From contig WAID01000005.1 of assembly GCA_016584495.1 (NCBI GenBank), positions 744,501 through 808,500 of the forward strand: a DNA stretch of 64,000 nucleotides, given 5' to 3'. Positions 1-10,477 of the stretch are shown one piece after another (positions within the stretch are counted from its first letter, which is position 1; the number at the start of each line of letters is the position of its first letter). The notes beneath the pieces are model-generated. The model had not been told where the DNA came from. It saw nothing but the letters and a program-made list of their open reading frames with translations, and ran no database searches. The stretch comes from Celoporthe dispersa (taxonomy: Eukaryota; Ascomycota; Sordariomycetes; Diaporthales; Cryphonectriaceae). A program made the position numbers and the translations under genes.

Positions 1-45
1 ACTTTTCCCCTCGTCAATTGCTCCCGATCTGGAAACCTGAACCCC

Positions 46-2105
46 ATGTCTAAGAGAAAGGCAGACGAGATGACGAAGCCAGAGCAGAACGCCTGTCTCA
101 GTACGTCCAGCCCCAACTTCGCTTTGTCCCTCCCAACTTCACCGCACCCCCTCCTCCCGTGCACCAGCACACCCTTTCTCCAGCATGATGGACACGGCCG
201 CTCAGGTGCAGAGGCAGAGGCACAGCCTTGAGACCCACCAGCCGCGGTCGCCACCCCAGCTGGAAAGAGACAGCAGCGGCGCTGCCAGGCCCGCAGCTGG
301 GGCGGCAGCAGCAGCAGCGGCACGCACACGCCCGGACTACCTGCTCGTCTCCTGCCTCGTCCTCATCTACCTGGAGCTGTCCTGGCTGATCCTAATGCTC
401 CTGCGCACCTACAGTCGTCATTGATGGCTGGGGCGTCCCCTCCGCCGACTCCCCCCAAGGACGGCGATGCCATCACCAACGCAAAGACCCCCGTCATGGA
501 CGAGTTCGCCAAGTCCTCCACCGGCTACGTCGAGCTCGAGGCCTCGTCGCTGGCCGTCGGTCTGCCCGAGGGCCTCATGGGCAACTCCGAGGTCGGACAC
601 CTGAACATCGGCGCCGGCCGTGTCGTCTGGCAGGATGTCGTGCGCATCGACCAGTCGATCAAGACGGGAGAGTTTGCGAACAACGAGATCATCAAGAAGA
701 CGCTGGAGGCCGCCAAGAGCGGCAACGGGAGACTCCACCTGTGTGGCCTGATCTCCCACGGTGGTGTGGTATGTCTGCCTGCCGCCCATGATAACACAAC
801 ATGACGAGAGAGGAGCAGCGAAGAGAGAGAGAGAGAGAGAGAGAGAGGCTGATGGCTTTCTCCGAACTAGCATTCCAAGCAGGAGCACCTGTATGCGCTG
901 CTCAGGGCGGCCAAGGCGGCCGAGGTCCCCAAGGTCTACATCCACTTCTTCGGCGATGGCCGTGACACCGACCCCAAGTCCGGCGCTGGCTACATGCAGG
1001 AGCTCCTCGACACCATCAAGGAGATTGGCATCGGCGAGCTGGCGACCGTCGTGGGCCGCTACTACGCCATGGACCGCGACAAGAGGTGGGAGCGGGTCGA
1101 GATCGCCATGAAGGGTATGATCCTGGGCGAGGGCGAGGCCAGCAGCGACCCCGTGGCCACTGTCAAGGAGCGCTATGAGAAGGGCGAGAACGACGAGTTC
1201 CTCAAGCCCATCATCGTGAACGGCGACGAGGCTCGCATCAAGGGTAGGCCGCCTCTCCCTCCACCCCACGCCCCTGCTGACCCTGGATGACAACAGACGA
1301 CGACAATGTCTTCTTCTTCAACTACCGATCCGACCGCGTCCGGCAGATCACCCAGCTCCTCGGAGACGTCGACCGCTCGCCGCGTCCCGACTTCGCCTAT
1401 CCCAAGATCAACCTCGTCACGATGACGCAGTACAAGGGCGACTACCCCTTCGAGATCGCCTTCAAGCCCCAGCACATGGGCAACGTCCTGGCCGAGTGGC
1501 TGGGCAAGCAGGACGTCGAGCAGGTGCACATCGCCGAGACGGAGAAGTACGCCCACGTGACCTTCTTCTTCAACGGCGGCGTGGAGAAGGTCTTCCCGCT
1601 CGAGACCCGCGACGAGTCGCAGGACCTGGTGCCCTCCAACAAGTCCGTGGCCACCTACGACAAGGCCCCCGAGATGTCGGCCGACGGCGTCGCCGACCAG
1701 GTGGCCAAGCGCCTGGGCGAGCACAAGTTCCCCTTTGTCATGAACAACTTTGCGCCCCCGGACATGGTCGGCCACACTGGCGTGTACGAGGCCGCCGTGG
1801 TGGGCGTGGAGGCCACGGACAAGGCCATCGGCAAGATCTACGAGGCCTGCAAGAAGGAGGGCTACGTGCTGTTCATCACGGCCGACCACGGCAACGCCGA
1901 GGAGATGAAGTTTCCCGACGGCAAGCCCAAGACGAGCCACACCACCAACAAGGTGCCTCTGATCATGGCCAATGCGCCCGAGGGCTGGAGCCTCAAGAAG
2001 GGCGACGAGGGCGTCCTGGGCGATGTGGCGCCGACGGTCCTGGCGGCCATGGGGCTGCCGCAGCCCGAGGAGATGACGGGGAAGAGCCTCCTGGTCAAGT
2101 CGTAG
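46..2105 (+). CDS. gpmI: 2,3-bisphosphoglycerate-independent phosphoglycerate mutase, one frameshift
   Basis: Interconverts 3- and 2-phosphoglycerate in cytosolic glycolysis and gluconeogenesis. I see four exons: 46-100, 415-768, 871-1243 and 1297-2105; the junctions rebuild the family sequence (NACL+IVIDGWG, GGV+HSKQEH, RIK+DDNVFFFN). Alkaline-phosphatase-superfamily landmarks are the metal aspartate in IDGWG, the catalytic serine in MGNSEVGHLNIGAG, then FFGDGRDT, NYRSDR, PPDMVGHTG and TADHGN. Length is about 520-530 aa, usual for fungal enzymes. The first ATG (46) has the better context, but the in-frame ATG at 70 gives a more family-like N-terminus (MTKPEQNACL). Exon 2 starts in the IDGWG frame but moves to another frame at a run of six C (451-456); exon lengths sum to 3n+1, so one extra C is present. 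Intron 1 (314 nt) is long for this genome and intron 2 contains a GA microsatellite. Confidence 0.95.
822..847 (+). repeat. (GA)n microsatellite in gpmI intron 2
   Basis: An uninterrupted GA dinucleotide run inside the 102-nt second intron (769-870) of the phosphoglycerate mutase gene. It lies between the donor and the acceptor and does not touch coding sequence. Confidence 0.9.
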
Positions 2106-3067
2106 ACCGCCACGTCATTCCATGTGGCGTTGGGGTGTGTGTGTGCGTGTGTTCTCTGATTGGGTAGAGCATTGCCATGAGAGGAGCGCCGGGGTTTTTT
2201 GAGGGGCGAACGGGGAGCTGATCGTGGATACAATATATATGTAGCACTATAAACTAGACGAGCCGGGGATGAAATCCTGCGATGAAGGAGGGGGGAAAAA
2301 AACAACCGAATGCACAGACGTCAGCTGGGAAGATAAAAATCGTGTCTTCTCCTGCGCCCAACCTATCAACCAAATACTTTCCTCCTCTCAACTCATGCGT
2401 ATACGCGCATGACAAAAGGCCGCTGCAGAGGTCTGGACCCAACCTTGTAAAAGTTAAGGCCGAACCGATCTCACGTAAATCATCCCCATTACCAACCACC
2501 CATCCATCACAAATACGCGTGGTCCCGATAACTTCCCCTTTCGGCAATTGTAGCACCGCCGCTCATTGGTGAGAAGTCTGACAACAACATGGCAAAAAAA
2601 TACCGAAGGGCTCCGCAGCGTCCCGCCGCATGGATGAGTGATTGTCACTGCCTAGAAGAAACCAAGTGTTCAGCTCATCCTACATACACAACCTAGACGT
2701 GGTTTTTTTTGGGGGGGAGGGTTTTCTTTCTTATTTTTTTTCTTGGGTGTTATCGGGCCCACGGACTGCCAGCGGGCCCCGACGATGTGCAGACGACTGG
2801 GCTTTGGGATTCCCATCCGCATGGAATGGAGGTCGAGCATGGAAGGGTGGACATGGATAAAAAGGGAGGCTGTGATGCTGCCCAGAGAGGGTTCTGCTCC
2901 TGCTGGATTCCGTCGTCCTGTTCTTCTTCTTCCTCCTCATCGTCCTCCTCTTCACTGTCAGCTGCTCCCACCACGAGTTATAGAAATCAAGACTGTATAC
3001 GATTTTTTTTATTAAAAAAAGAAAGTAAAGAGGGAAGAAGGAGAGGAGGAAGAGAAAGAGAGCCACC
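2106..3067. other. Intergenic: gpmI 3' flank and SDR promoter/leader
   Basis: No gene is visible. The first part should hold the gpmI 3' UTR. The second part (about 2640-3060) is rich in T, CT and then A/G runs, typical of a fungal promoter and leader. An open frame from 2709 runs in phase into the next gene, but its composition is low-complexity and the strong ATG context is at 3068. Confidence 0.6.
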
Positions 3068-4287
3068 ATGTCGACCACCAAGACAAATGTCCAGAAGCCA
3101 GGAAAGCCTCCCAGCCAAGGTCTCGCCAGCATATGGACACAAGCCTTTCCACCCAAGCCCGCCTTCACAGAGACTTCCTTGCCAGACCTCTCGTCTCAGG
3201 TATTATGAATCCTGTTTTCTTATCCCCTTTTCTTTCTTCTCCACCCCTCCCCCCTCTTCCGTACTAAGGTGCCAATTTTTCCATCCACAGGTCTACATCG
3301 TCACCGGCTCCAACGCCGGCGTCGGCTACGAGGTAGCACGTATCCTGTACGCCAGGAACGCAAAAGTGTACATGGCAGCGCGGTCCAAGGACAAGGTCGA
3401 GCGGGCCATCAAGACCATCCGGGAGGCGCACCCGTCCTCGGAGGGCGAGCTGGTGTTCCTGCACCTCGACCTCGCGGACCTGCGCCTCGTCCGCCAGGCC
3501 GCGCAGGCCTTCCTGGAGAAGGAGACCAGGCTGCACGTGCTCTTCAACAACGCGGGCGTGCAGGCGATGGCGGACGAAAAGGGCGAGCAGCGCACCGCGC
3601 AGGGGTTCGAGACGCACCTGGGCGTCAACGTGCTGGGGCCGTTCCTGTTCACGCAGCTGCTCACGCCGGTGCTGGTGGCGACCGCCCGCGCCGAGAAGAG
3701 GCCCAACACGGTCCGCGTCGTGTGGGTCAGCTCGTCCGGGGCCGAGATGGGCGGGGAGCCGTTCAAGGGCATGAGCCCCTCCTATGTTGACTACTGGCCG
3801 CAGCTGTCGCCGCTGGACCGCTACGCGGTGAGCAAGGCGGGCAACTGGCTGCACGGGGTCGAGATGGCCAGGAGGCTGCGGGACCAGGGCGTCATCAGCA
3901 TCCCGCTGAACCCGGGCAACCTGAGCTCGGATCTGTATCGCGACTGGGGATGCCTGCTCAAGGCTGTGCTGAGCACCCTGATGCTCCACCCGGTCGTGTA
4001 CGGGGCGTACACAGAGCTGTGGGCTGGCCTGAGCGACGAGGTCACCATCGAGAGGAGTGGCGAGTGGGGTAAGTGGGAATCAATCCTGTCTTTAGGAGGC
4101 AAACTGATGCTGACGAGATGTTTTTTTCTTTTTTTCTTTTCCCTCCTAACCAGTGGTTCCTTGGGGAAGATTCTACCCGCTGCGGAAGGACCTGCTTGAG
4201 GCTACCAAGTCCGAGGCCGAGGGGGGAAACGGACATTCAGCCAAGTTTTGGGAATGGAGTGAGGAGCAGGTCAGGGAGTTTCTCTGA
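3068..4287 (+). CDS. Short-chain dehydrogenase/reductase (NAD(P)-dependent)
   Basis: Classical-type SDR oxidoreductase of the fungal retinol-dehydrogenase/WW-oxidoreductase-like group, presumed cytosolic; substrate unknown. Three exons, 3068-3199, 3291-4068 and 4154-4287, give 347 aa with all phases consistent. Landmarks: cofactor-binding TGSNAGVG at residues 49-56, NNAG at 130-133, WVSSSG with the catalytic serine, and YAVSK with catalytic Tyr222 and Lys226. The N-terminal FPPKPAFTETSLPDLSSQ leading into VYIVTG, and the C-terminal PWGRFYPLRKDLLEATKS with FWEWSEEQ, are characteristic of this fungal subgroup. The start at 3068 sits in a strong context (gccaccATGt). Intron 1 has a clear branch site (gtactaag). 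Neighbours do not suggest a pathway. Family call is firm; substrate is not predictable. Confidence 0.93.
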
Positions 4288-4588
4288 GAGGGACACGTGG
4301 TGATGGGTCATATTCCTGTGTGCCTGTCTCATGAGAGTGACTGTGGGCGGGGAGGGTCTGCACTGTTGTGAGTGGTTATGATTTTCCTGAGCATGTACTA
4401 TTGTTGTGACTCCTTTTGTGCAACAGATGGTATTTAATAAGAATACTTGTTTTATCTCGCAGTGTAATTACAAACTACTTGGGTGATTTCAAACCTGCCT
4501 ACAATTACGACAACCATTTCTCGAAAGGAGAAAAAAAAAAGTGTTCCACCCTGGAAGAACAAAAAGAAGAGAGACAGAAGAGGACAAA
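4288..4588. other. Intergenic, nothing recognised
   Basis: A 300-nt gap holding the SDR 3' end and the upstream region of the next small gene. A purine-rich stretch with an A10 run (about 4527-4540) lies just before the start codon at 4589. No other structure seen. Confidence 0.5.
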
Positions 4589-4884
4589 ATGACACCATCT
4601 GCAACCCACAGCTCTGCTGCCGGCAGCCTTCTTTCGACCAGAGACCTCAACAGTATTGACAAGGCCTGGGTTATTGTCTGCCTAGGTGTAATCCTTCCGG
4701 CCTTTCTCCTGGTTGGTAAGCCTTCTCCCGAACTGCTCCCCACACAATCACTTCATTGTAATGACTTGGTTGCATATACTGACCAACATTTACCTACACA
4801 GGCATGTGTTATATGTGGTGCTACAACAGGCACATTGTCCCACGCCGTGAAGACCACGAGCTAAGTAGCAACATAGGAAACTGA
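4589..4884 (+). CDS. Very small single-pass membrane protein
   Basis: I do not recognise a family. Two exons, 4589-4715 and 4802-4884, join in phase (G+GC) to give 69 aa. The intron (4716-4801) has a GTAAGC donor, an ACTGAC branch-like site and an ACACAG acceptor. Splicing replaces a random-looking read-through tail with a sensible short cytosolic tail. The protein has a soluble N-terminus of about 25 residues, one hydrophobic segment (AWVIVCLGVILPAFLLVGMC, about residues 26-45), then a charged tail (YNRHIVPRREDHELSS). The positive residues after the helix suggest N-out/C-in. It is the first of three small membrane-protein genes in tandem (4589-7198). It could be a chance ORF, but the clean intron argues for a gene. 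Confidence 0.6.
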
Positions 4885-5274
4885 ATTGATTGGTGGTCCT
4901 CCTTCTTTCTTTTCCCCTTTCTTCTCCCTTCAACCATTTGCTTTGTTGCTGGTGTCTGCAACAGATGGGCTTCTTTGTGCCCTTTGTCTGCTCAAGTAGC
5001 TATGGGCTTCAGTCACCGCCGGGGCCAGCTAATTGTTCGTGAACAGCCCGCATGGCACAAAGCTATTGTTCTCCACCGTGCTGGGTGTCTCTCCAGGCGC
5101 ATAAATACTGGGCTCCTTTCGTGACGAGAAACCCTCTCTGTGTCTTGCCCTTCTCTCCATCGGCACTCTGAGATCAAGTTTCTGGTAAACCACTCAGAAG
5201 TACACCGCAGCACAGTCTCTTTCTCTCTCTCGCGACAGTAACAGTACAGCTGGACGACACGTTCTTTTGACACG
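4885..5274. other. Intergenic: promoter and leader of the 5275 gene
   Basis: No gene seen. A TATA-like element (cataaatac, about 5100-5108) lies about 170 nt before the next start codon, and a CT-rich stretch (about 5215-5232) lies in the presumed leader. Confidence 0.45.
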
Positions 5275-6033
5275 ATGGCCCAGCTCACGACGACAACATC
5301 CGCCCAGCCCTGGTCCATCGTGGCAGCCGTCTTCATCACCCTCTTCACCCTCGTCATCCTCCTCGGCAGCTGGCTGGTCCTGCGCCACCTCCGCCTCGCC
5401 CCCCGCATGGACCAGCCCAGGGCCGAGCCCGAGACCGTCACCTCCTCCGCCAGGGACCTCGAGCTAGGCCACATCCCCGGGCCGCCCCTGTCTAGCAACC
5501 CGCACCCCTTCGGCGTCCAGGCCTGGCACGACCACGAGCACATGCAAGCCTCCCACGCGGAGCAGGACGCCCTGAAGATCGCCAGCCTCGAGAACCAGGT
5601 CGACCTGCTCGAGGAGGCAGCCGAGATCCTCGACAGGGCGCTCGAGCTCGCCGAGGCCAGGAACAAGCAGCTTGCGGCGGAGCTGGAAGAGGAGCGCCGC
5701 GGGAACCAGCAGCCTGTCGACCCGGAGATCATGCGCCGGTTCGTGGAGGAGACTCATCAGCCCACCGAGCAGGCCGTCCAGGGTACACCGTCTCCCACGA
5801 CGACGACGAAGAGACACACGCTGCAGGCTGACAGGCTGCAGGATGTGGTCCGCAGGAACTCGAAGAAGGCGCCGGAGCGCAGGGCTCAGCTGGAGGAGAG
5901 CAACGGCGCGCTCCCGGTGAGCCCTCAGTCTGCTTCGGTCGAGGATGCTGCCGATGGTGGTGATGACCCATTTGCCGATGGTGCCGACGAGGACGAGTTC
6001 TCTAGTGTTGATCTTTCTTCTGCGCGCGGCTGA
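5275..6033 (+). CDS. Single-pass membrane protein with coiled coil and acidic tail
   Basis: Unrecognised, intronless, 252 aa. The N-terminus is short and polar (MAQLTTTTSAQPW), followed by one strong transmembrane helix at about residues 14-36 (IVAAVFITLFTLVILLGSWLV) and a basic flank (RHLRLAPRM), so the remainder is probably cytosolic. Residues about 95-145 are rich in Glu, Leu and Ala with heptad-like spacing (LENQVDLLEEAAEILDRAL, AEARNKQLAAELEEERR) and should form a coiled coil. The C-terminus is disordered and ends in an acidic region (GGDDPFADGADEDEF). This layout fits a membrane-anchored tether or adaptor, but that is inference only. The ATG follows a plausible leader, and codon use matches neighbouring genes. 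Confidence 0.75.
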   Translation: MAQLTTTTSAQPWSIVAAVFITLFTLVILLGSWLVLRHLRLAPRMDQPRAEPETVTSSARDLELGHIPGPPLSSNPHPFGVQAWHDHEHMQASHAEQDALKIASLENQVDLLEEAAEILDRALELAEARNKQLAAELEEERRGNQQPVDPEIMRRFVEETHQPTEQAVQGTPSPTTTTKRHTLQADRLQDVVRRNSKKAPERRAQLEESNGALPVSPQSASVEDAADGGDDPFADGADEDEFSSVDLSSARG

Positions 6034-6471
6034 GCCGGTATATTGTCCACAGAGAGAGAGAGAGAGAGAGAAGGCTGGAATAGGCGTTTGGAAGCAAGGC
6101 TTGACTTTCGAGTCGCGACCCTGCTAATAGTGTTTCCGGTTCCTTACTGTGGTCAAATCACCCTGAGGTGCATAATCACTGCAGTGGGCAGCTTGTTGGT
6201 TTAGCAGGACTAAAAGCAAGAGAATCCTAATAGACAGCATTGCAAGAGTATTGATTTTACTATCCTGAACTGGTAGCGTGTTTTGGAATGAAGAAAAATT
6301 GTTTTCGAATTGAGGACTTTTGGCCTTATGTGATTGTATTTATCGAAATTAAACCCTCTCGTGACGCATTCTGCTTGGTACTTTGAGGAAGTAATTACTC
6401 TGAGAAATATTGTGTGACAAGAACAGGGAGCTATGGAGTTGCTCTGTTGAGGACAGAAAGTTGAGATTGTT

Positions 6472-6506
<35 letters not shown>

Positions 6507-6925
6507 GTTTGTGTGTGTGTGTAATGAGTGAGAGGGTGTAGATGGCTCACAAGCCTCGACGGGCAAAGGCACAAACATGTGGCAATGAGACACGAGCAAG
6601 TCACCAACACTCTTCATCACGACAGTAATTAGAAGTAATTACAAGAGCAACTTCAAAATCACCAACCTGGAAACTCACTAGTCATTTATTTATGAAGTGA
6701 CTAGATCATATATTATACAGACAAAATTAATACCCTTCAGGTCACAAGCTATACTATAAAAGCCCACACACCCAGGCTCCTCCTTGGCCTGGCCCTTCCG
6801 AGAACAAACTTGAAAGAGGACTACCTGAATACCCTGCCACAGAAAAAGGCCCCCCTTCTCCGGCACACCCACCACATCACCCACATCCAATCACCAGGGA
6901 ACTCACCTGAAGAGAGAAAACAAGA
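6034..6925. other. Intergenic with microsatellites
   Basis: No gene is visible in this AT-richer gap. It holds a GA run (6051-6071) directly after the upstream stop codon and a compound CT/GT repeat (6476-6522). The last 230 nt should contain the promoter and leader of the small gene at 6926. Confidence 0.6.
6476..6522. repeat. Compound (CT)n-(GT)n microsatellite
   Basis: A CT dinucleotide run at 6476-6502, a short linker, then a GT run at about 6510-6522, in the intergenic gap. Confidence 0.9.
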
Positions 6926-7198
6926 ATGCTAGACTACCCGAACACAATGCTATTCAGCAGCCTGTTCATGTTCATAGCTGTTCAGCTCACCTGCATGAAA
7001 GGCCTGGTCGAGGCGCTACAGTACATGCGCCAGCAAGGGGTTGACACTGACAGTAGGATGACATATTATATGGTGACCTCGATACTATGCACGGCCAACA
7101 TTGCAGTATTGGGCATTCTGCTCAACCCGTTCTTGCAGTATTGGATGCTGAGAAGGGAACAGTCCCGAGTGAGAGAGACGTGGAAGAAAGAGTGCTAG
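6926..7198 (+). CDS. Small two-pass membrane protein
   Basis: Unrecognised, intronless, 90 aa. Two hydrophobic segments are visible: residues about 8-25 (MLFSSLFMFIAVQLTCM) and about 47-69 (YYMVTSILCTANIAVLGILL, then NPFLQYW). The loop (EALQYMRQQGVDTDSRM) and the C-terminal tail (RREQSRVRETWKKEC) are charged; the basic tail suggests a cytosolic C-terminus. It ends 183 nt before the convergent Sro7-like gene. It is the third small membrane protein in a row, but the three share no obvious sequence similarity. The hydropathy pattern supports coding, but without a homologue it could still be spurious. Confidence 0.5.
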   Translation: MLDYPNTMLFSSLFMFIAVQLTCMKGLVEALQYMRQQGVDTDSRMTYYMVTSILCTANIAVLGILLNPFLQYWMLRREQSRVRETWKKEC

Positions 7199-7381
7199 AG
7201 GGCTATGACAATATAATATGGGAATGGAACTTGAGCTTTCGCTGCCTCAATTGAAACACACAAGCCCCAGTGGCCACCAAGTACGCCTATAAGTAACGTC
7301 TGTCTGTGTACAGCAGAAGAGCCGCATGTCCGCCCCGAAGCGCCGTCCCATACCGAGATATATATAGAAGAAGCACGCATA

Positions 7382-10300
7382 TCAGAAGAACTTGCTCTTC
7401 AGGCCACCCATGACCATGTTCCGTTTCTGCTTGCCCACAAACTTATTCACATCATCTGCCCAGCGAGAGCTCTGCTCCTCGAGATCCCCCACGCTGTCGG
7501 TCATCAGGTTCAGCCTCTCCGTCCTCTCATTGATCTGTCTTGTCAGGTACTCGCCCCATCCCTCCTGTACGTTGACCGGCCCCGAGGGTCCTGCCGAGCT
7601 GCCGGCCGCCCGTGCGGCCTGCTTTTCTGCGGCTGCGGCCTCGAGCATGCGCTTGCTGGGCGGCCTATCGGGTCCGCCGATGAGGAGATCCAGGTCTGTG
7701 GGTGAGATATATTGTGTGCCGGAGAGCCACTGCATGTTGGAGATGGTGGGTCGCGGCGGTATCACGGCCTCGGGGTTGACGAGCTTGTCGTCGTCGTTCA
7801 GCCTGTCGCGGCCCCGACCGGTGCCCCATACCGGGATGACGACTAGCTCCGACGGGCCGGCCCAGCCGATCACATCACCTGTGCATGCGATGATGTTGAG
7901 CGTATTCCGCGAGGCGTCGAGCATGGGTAATGGTGCCCGGTTGATCTCTTTCAGGCCGGGCAGGCTGAACGCGCGGACGGTGCCATCACCAAAGGTAGCC
8001 ACGAGGGCGGAACCGTGAGGTTCGACGCTGGCGACAGAGGCTGCGTTGCAGATGACATCGTCGAAATTCTTCGAAGCACCCTTGGAGCTGGCGGGCTTGA
8101 AGACACGGATTTCCGATTGGGTTACTGTACTTTATTAGCTAAACAATCCGAAGCCGGGGGCCAGCGCGATGCTTACCAGCCACAAGGACGCCGTTTACAT
8201 GTTGACCACTTCGGAGGCCGCCAACAATTTCTGGCGTGGCGGCGGCAGTCTGGCCGGTCTCTGCCACGACCGGGCATATAGCCACCACCCGGTCGCTGAG
8301 CGAGACACTGCCTGCCAGCTCGACGGAGTAGCTGTTTCCTGACGGGAGAAGCTTGAAGGTGACCACCTTGCCTTGGTCCGTACCGACGAAACACGCGATG
8401 CTGGAATAGCTGTCATCATCCAGGGTCATGACGCTGAAGTCAATCTTGACAGGAAAGTCCACGGTGGCAGCGGCTTTGGAATGGCCCTTGAGGAATGAAG
8501 TCCTCTTCTCCTTCTTCGCGAAGTCAGCCATCGAGGCCTGGAAGATGATGGTAGGGCCGCGGAGGTCGATGACGCTGAAGAAGCCGCCTTCAGAACCGAC
8601 AGCGACAAACCCGATATCTGAGACGGCAACTGCGGAGATCGGCCCTTTGGCCATCTCGTATAGCACGTATGGCTGGAGGCCCTCCTTTAGTGAGGGCTCG
8701 GCCCTCGACGTGATGTCAGACAGGTGGCCTGGGTTTGGATCCATCTCCTTGGCCTCGTCGCGCCCGGCTCGCGAGTTTCCGCCCCACCGCCAGATGACAA
8801 GCTCGCCCATCTGTGTTCCCGCGGCAAAGTCGCCAGTCTTGGGGGCCAGGTGCATAGCGGTCACGTTGACGTCTTCATACCTCCCAACGGAGCGGGCCAT
8901 GTCGACCTGAAGCTGGCCAGCGTTCTCCATCTCGTCGCCATGCCCGAGGTCCCACAGGCGAATGGTACTATCCGCATGAGCCACCTGGATGATGTTACGC
9001 CCCTCGTACCTGCGCCAAGGTTTTGGTGCCTCAGCGCCCCCTTCAGCAGGTCCTCTCCCTTGTTCCGCTTCTCCATCATCCCCAGCCACCGACCGCGGTC
9101 CAGAGTCGAGACCACAGCCTTCATGACGAAAGGGTGCACGAACGACAGCGAAGGGTGGAGCTGGTTGGTCGGGCTGATCGGGAAGCCCGAAGGGAAGCTC
9201 ATGGTGATCAGCTCACCCGAAGAGAGTGTCACCATAACAGCAAGAGGATCCTGAGCACCGGCAAAGTGAGGAGAAGAGCGAGGCAGCAAGCAGTAGTCTG
9301 CAACATCCGTCCCAGGCGGTGTCGGAAGCACACTTTGACGTTTGCCCTTGAGGTGATCTTCAAGGATCTGCCAGGTCGACGTCGCATAGTTCGGGGTCTG
9401 CCCGAATTCCAGGAATGTCAAGCCCCTCTCGGGCTCGTCTGCCGCCTGTCCGCCGGCGATCAGGGAGGGCAGTGTCGTCCGGGTTGTCTTTGCAGCACCA
9501 TGATATCTTCACATACGGCTGGACAGCCCTGGGCGGCGGTGCTGGTCGCACAGTCTGGTCGACCTTGGTCTCGTACAAGGACCTTGCCATGATGATCCTA
9601 CCATCCTTGGGGTCCCAGAAGACCAGGCTTCCGTCGTCGTGCGCCGTGAGAATAAATGTACCGGTTGGGTGCCACAGGGCGTGCGTCAGCTTCGGCTTGC
9701 GCACAGCGTTGATGTCCACGGCATTGCCACCAGGGGCACCAGGCTGCAGGGCGTATTCGAAGAACTTGGTGGGCTGGTTCTGCTTGAAGGAGTAGATGAC
9801 AGCACCGTGGGAATAGCCTATCAATAGCTTTCCGACGTCGCGCGGATGCATCTGCAGGGGAGACCATGGTGACCACGGATGCCTTGGGGTCCTTCTTCCT
9901 CCAGAAGTTGGGTATCCTGAAGGGAGAAAGCCTCCCTCGGTCGAGGTCAAAGGCACTCACGTCGCCGCTCGCCTGGCCGACGATGGCCCAGTCGAGCATG
10001 GGGTCCGTGATCATGGTCACAACCGTGCCGCCGTAGGAGCCGCCGGCAACCCTCTTGGCAGTGTCGAGGTCCCATATCGTCAGCTCGCCCTTGACATCCA
10101 GGCTGACAAGCCTGTTGGCGCAGAACTGTACGGTCCGGATCGAGGCCGGCCGGGAGGGCACGAGGAACTTCTGGATGCGATCTCGGGCGAAGACGTAGAT
10201 CTGGCCCTGGCCAAACTTAGAATCGTTCGTTCCGACGGCGAGGGAGGGACTGGACGGGGTCGTATGCGAGGCAGCTGTTTTCACGGGAGGGGGCTCGTCA

Positions 10301-10477
10301 GCTTTCATTGTCCATCACCGTCCCGACTCTTGGGGTCTGCCGCGTCGGAACGACCGACCTGATCTGGGAGTTGATTCCGAAGCGCGCCTGTTCGTCCGGA
10401 CTGAAGAGCTGGGGCAGGACGTTGGCAGACAGGTCATTCTGCATGCCAGCCTGCTTCCCGCGCAGGAACGAGGCCAT
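7382..10477 (-). CDS. sro7: Sro7/tomosyn/Lgl-family exocytosis regulator, four frameshifts
   Basis: Lethal-giant-larvae family protein. Yeast Sro7 and Sro77 bind the t-SNARE Sec9 and the Rab Sec4 and promote vesicle fusion at the plasma membrane. Three exons (10359-10477, 8177-10274, 7382-8124) encode about 985 aa once frames are reconciled. It starts MASFLRGKQAGMQNDLSANV; WD40-type repeats follow (FCANRLVSLDVKGELTIWDLD, LIGYSHGAVIYSFKQ, TLSSGELITMSFPSGFP). The Lgl C-terminal region precedes a tail ending NKFVGKQKRNMVMGGLKSKFF, which resembles an R-SNARE-like segment. Conserved sequence switches frame four times: extra G on the plus strand within 10242-10244, 9857-9860 and 9463-9465, and a missing C in 9037-9041. 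Exon 2 length (2098 nt) is off by +2 modulo 3, exactly as these four predict. Flanking protein sequence is intact, so I treat it as a functional gene with sequence errors. Confidence 0.9.

Noticed and set aside
418..1293. 291-codon minus-strand ORF
   Set aside because: Exact antisense shadow of the phosphoglycerate mutase exons in GC-rich sequence.
2709..3067. Open frame extending the SDR protein upstream by 119 codons
   Set aside because: It is Ser-run and Lys/Arg low-complexity sequence, lacks family similarity, and the strong ATG context with the family N-terminus is at 3068.
9037..10244. Programmed ribosomal frameshifting in the Sro7-like gene
   Set aside because: Four shifts in mixed directions without known slippery sites, and similar breaks in unrelated genes, point to sequence error instead.
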